Shown here one piece after another: positions 7,065-8,067 of a stretch of DNA of 8,067 nucleotides. Position 1 is the first letter of the stretch. Each line of letters opens with the position of its first letter. The stretch comes from an uncultured Collinsella sp. (GTDB taxonomy: Bacteria; Actinomycetota; Coriobacteriia; Coriobacteriales; Coriobacteriaceae). The stretch is from positions 1 through 8,067 of the forward strand of contig CAKUEZ010000087.1 in assembly GCA_934646965.1 (NCBI GenBank), written 5' to 3'. The translations under genes were made by a program, and so were the position numbers. The notes under the pieces are model-generated. The model was given only the letters and a program-made list of their open reading frames with translations. It did no database searches and was not told the DNA's origin.

Positions 7065-7222
7065 GGTTCCCGGCTCCGCCCGGGCGACGGCGGCCGCATA
7101 TGAACTTTCCTGCTCGAACAGTCCTGCTCACGACGGAGGCCACATTAAGTGGCCTCCTGTTCGTGCGGAACTCGCGATAAAGTTCATATGCGGCCGCCGT
7201 CGCCCGGGCGGAGCCGGGGACC
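7065..7222 (+). repeat. Palindromic element, copy 1 (44-nt arms, structured 70-nt core)
   Basis: The left arm (7065-7108) and right arm (7179-7222) are reverse complements at 43 of 44 positions; the one difference would be a U-G wobble in RNA. Between them, the 70-nt core holds a perfect 9-bp hairpin: GGAGGCCAC (7135-7143), loop ATTAA, GTGGCCTCC (7149-7157). CACGA (7129-7133) can pair with TCGTG (7161-7165) to extend it. TCCTGCTC occurs twice (7108-7115 and 7122-7129). A related copy in opposite orientation starts near 7962. No transposase or coding frame is evident. It lies 12 nt past the tsaD stop, between convergent genes, so it may also end transcription; CTTTCT follows the right arm. It could be a MITE-like or REP-like mobile element, but I cannot match it to a named family. 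Confidence 0.85.
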
Positions 7223-7324
7223 TTTCTGTATCGATACGGCTTCTGAGCTGGATCGGCGTCGACAACGTCCAGCAAGGTTAACCTGCCAGTGTCGAATTCC
7301 CGCCGTTCTTCAGGTGAAAATTAT
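7223..7324. other. Gene-free spacer between the repeat and the toxin gene
   Basis: About 100 nt at the convergent junction. It contains two short palindromes, GTATCGATAC (7228-7237) and AGGTTAACCT (7275-7284), and no T-tailed hairpin that would clearly terminate the toxin transcript. An open frame crosses it on the minus strand but has no ribosome binding site and runs into the repeat, so it is not called a gene. Confidence 0.5.
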
Positions 7325-7639
7325 CTACTTGATAATCGATTCAATATCGCGGCTCTTATATAGCAGTCGGCGGACTTCCATAATATCGTCGATGACGACA
7401 TAAAAAACCATGTAGTTGCCAACGTAGAAGCGGTAATACGGGTGCAACCGTCTTCTTGTCGAAGGGTATGTTGGTGACATGGTTGGATTTTTGAGATGCT
7501 CGAGTATGCCTGCTTCAACATTGTCGACAAGCCTATTTGCTGCAGCGGGATTATTGAGATCAAAGGCGATATATGACGCTGCTTGGCTGAGGTCCTCCCA
7601 AAATAGGGGAAGATAGCGGAGCTTATAAGGCCTGTTCAT
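7325..7639 (-). CDS. RelE/ParE-superfamily toxin of a type II toxin-antitoxin pair
   Basis: A 104-residue basic protein whose C-terminal half reads YYRFYVGNYMVFYVV (68-82), then RRLLYKSRD (90-98). This is the conserved strand pattern of RelE/ParE toxins (R..VGNY..FY.V ... R.LY..RD). The N-terminal half is helical, with the LDNVEAGI-like region of the family seen as LVDNVEAGILEHL (37-49). RelE members cleave mRNA on the ribosome and ParE members poison gyrase; sequence alone does not decide between them here. Its ATG overlaps the antitoxin end by 17 nt with only a weak GGCGG upstream, so its translation is probably coupled to the antitoxin. Length is normal and the frame intact. Base composition is clearly poorer in GC than in the operon, consistent with horizontal transfer. 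Confidence 0.87.
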   Translation of the reverse strand: MNRPYKLRYLPLFWEDLSQAASYIAFDLNNPAAANRLVDNVEAGILEHLKNPTMSPTYPSTRRRLHPYYRFYVGNYMVFYVVIDDIMEVRRLLYKSRDIESIIK

Positions 7640-7898
7640 CGAGACCGCCGTTGAGCATGCTTCTTACGGAATCAAAGACGTCATCATGTGTATAGCGAAG
7701 CTGCATGCTGGCGGCTTGGCGATCGGCCGCATCAAGCGCGCTTTCGATTGTGTTGCTGAGTGACTTGTACTGCTCAAAGCTCATGACAACCATAGAGCCC
7801 CGCCCATTTTTTGTTAGAAAAACAGGGCCCTCTTGTTCGACTTCGCGCTCAACGTCTGGGTAGTGATTCCTTAGATCGGATACTGGCCTAATGTTCAT
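7623..7898 (-). CDS. Phd/YefM-family antitoxin
   Basis: A 91-residue protein with a classic Phd/YefM N-terminus: NIRPVSDLRNHY (2-13), then PVFLTKNGRGSMVVMSFEQY (25-44), the DNA-binding and dimerisation domain. The C-terminal part (~50-91), acidic and probably flexible, would wrap the toxin. Such antitoxins neutralise their partner directly and repress their own operon, the toxin-antitoxin complex binding a palindrome near the promoter. A strong AGGAGG ribosome binding site (minus strand, 7910-7905) lies 6 nt before the ATG. The toxin follows with a 17-nt overlap, the usual antitoxin-first order. A perfect 18-bp palindrome at 7925-7942 is the likely operator. The pair is bracketed by inverted copies of the palindromic element. 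Confidence 0.92.
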   Translation of the reverse strand: MNIRPVSDLRNHYPDVEREVEQEGPVFLTKNGRGSMVVMSFEQYKSLSNTIESALDAADRQAASMQLRYTHDDVFDSVRSMLNGGLDEQAL

Positions 7899-7906
7899 GC
7901 TATGCC

Positions 7907-7922
7907 TCCTGAAGTATCAGGA
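7907..7922 (-). promoter_or_regulatory. Inverted repeat overlapping the antitoxin ribosome binding site
   Basis: TCCTGA (7907-7912) and TCAGGA (7917-7922) are exact reverse complements around the 4-nt spacer AGTA. In the minus-strand mRNA this stem would include four bases of the AGGAGG ribosome binding site (7905-7910). It could reduce antitoxin translation or serve as a second protein-binding site. Neither role can be proven from sequence. Confidence 0.45.
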
Positions 7923-7924
7923 CC

Positions 7925-7942
7925 TTATCATAATTATGATAA
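7925..7942 (-). promoter_or_regulatory. Perfect 18-bp palindrome, likely toxin-antitoxin operator with -10 box
   Basis: TTATCATAATTATGATAA reads identically on both strands and lies 26 nt upstream of the antitoxin ATG. Phd/YefM-type systems are normally autoregulated through such AT-rich palindromes. On the minus strand it contains two -10-like hexamers, CATAAT (7938-7933) and TATGAT (7932-7927). No good -35 is visible; TTCCAA (7960-7955), 16 nt before CATAAT, is the best candidate. Operator over promoter is the natural reading. Confidence 0.7.
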
Positions 7943-7961
7943 CAGAGTTGAGATTTGGAAT

Positions 7962-8067
7962 GGGAGTCCCTCGGGGGCGGGGCGGGCACATGCAAGGTTT
8001 ATCGCGAGTTCCGCACGAGCCGGAGAGCACTTAATGTGCTCTCCGTGCGAGCAGGACTGTAGAGCAG
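7962..8067 (-). repeat. Palindromic element, copy 2 (inverted, cut by window end)
   Basis: Read on the minus strand, 8067-8001 matches the core of copy 1. The shared blocks are CAGTCCTGCTC, the hairpin with loop ATTAA, and CGTGCGGAACTCGCGAT followed by AAA. The hairpin is GGAGAGCAC (8022-8030) with GTGCTCTCC (8036-8044), still a perfect 9-bp stem although two of its pairs differ from copy 1. The visible arm (about 7962-8000) is GC-rich but unlike that of copy 1, sharing only a loose GCAYATG motif and the inner TTT. The partner arm would lie beyond the window. The outer boundary near 7962 is a guess. Confidence 0.75.

Noticed and set aside
7069..7104. Clustered CCCGGG, GCGGCCGC and CATATG sites in the repeat arms, suggesting vector or adapter sequence
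   Set aside because: The core is shared with a diverged second copy about 800 nt away, with compensatory changes, so the element is natural. An assembly fold-back limited to the 44-nt arms remains possible and could be tested with long reads.
6895..7275. Minus-strand frame running through the spacer and palindromic element into tsaD
   Set aside because: It crosses a 44-bp palindrome and the end of tsaD, lacks a ribosome binding site and resembles no family I know. A degraded gene remnant in 7230-7320 cannot be excluded.
7065..8067. Integron attC sites flanking a toxin-antitoxin cassette
   Set aside because: The copies are in opposite orientation and I see no paired RYYYAAC / GTTRRRY core sites in the arms.
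7065..8067. CRISPR array or retron RNA
   Set aside because: Only two inverted copies exist with no spacers between them, and there is no cas gene or reverse transcriptase in the window.

Overview
The window looks like chromosomal DNA from a high-GC member of the Actinomycetota, most likely Coriobacteriia and probably Collinsella or a close relative. That placement is an inference from three things: GC-rich third codon positions, a gene order (nnr, alr, tsaE, tsaB, rimI, tsaD) that matches the actinobacterial arrangement, and the actinobacterial look of the 5S rRNA tail. No database search was possible.

Layout. Positions 1-58 are the 3' end of a 5S rRNA gene, so an rRNA operon ends here. It is followed by a small hairpin (62-78) and a strong intrinsic terminator (92-123). 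A sigma70-type promoter (170-199) then drives one tight operon on the + strand, 229-7052: acpS, nnr, alr, a family 4 uracil-DNA glycosylase, tsaE, and a single long gene encoding TsaB, RimI and TsaD fused in that order. Gaps run from 12 nt down to a 14-nt overlap, so the whole set is probably one translationally coupled transcript.

The operon mixes housekeeping jobs. AcpS activates acyl carrier protein, Nnr repairs damaged NAD(P)H, Alr makes D-alanine for peptidoglycan, Udg removes uracil from DNA, and TsaE with the TsaB/TsaD parts of the fusion makes the t6A37 modification of tRNAs. The RimI part is an N-terminal protein acetyltransferase. The fusion places the TsaB and TsaD partners of the t6A complex in one polypeptide, with TsaE encoded immediately upstream.

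After the operon (7053-8067) the DNA changes character. A 158-nt palindromic element with 44-nt arms (7065-7222) begins 12 nt past the tsaD stop. It is followed by about 100 nt with no gene (7223-7324) and a lower-GC type II toxin-antitoxin pair on the minus strand: a RelE/ParE-type toxin at 7325-7639 and a Phd/YefM-type antitoxin at 7623-7898. Upstream of the antitoxin lies an 18-bp perfect palindrome, probably its operator. A second copy of the palindromic element, in opposite orientation and cut by the window end, begins at about 7962. The two copies share a 67-70 nt core whose central hairpin has compensatory base-pair changes, while their outer arms differ. This unnamed structured repeat family bracketing a toxin-antitoxin module is the least explained part of the window.
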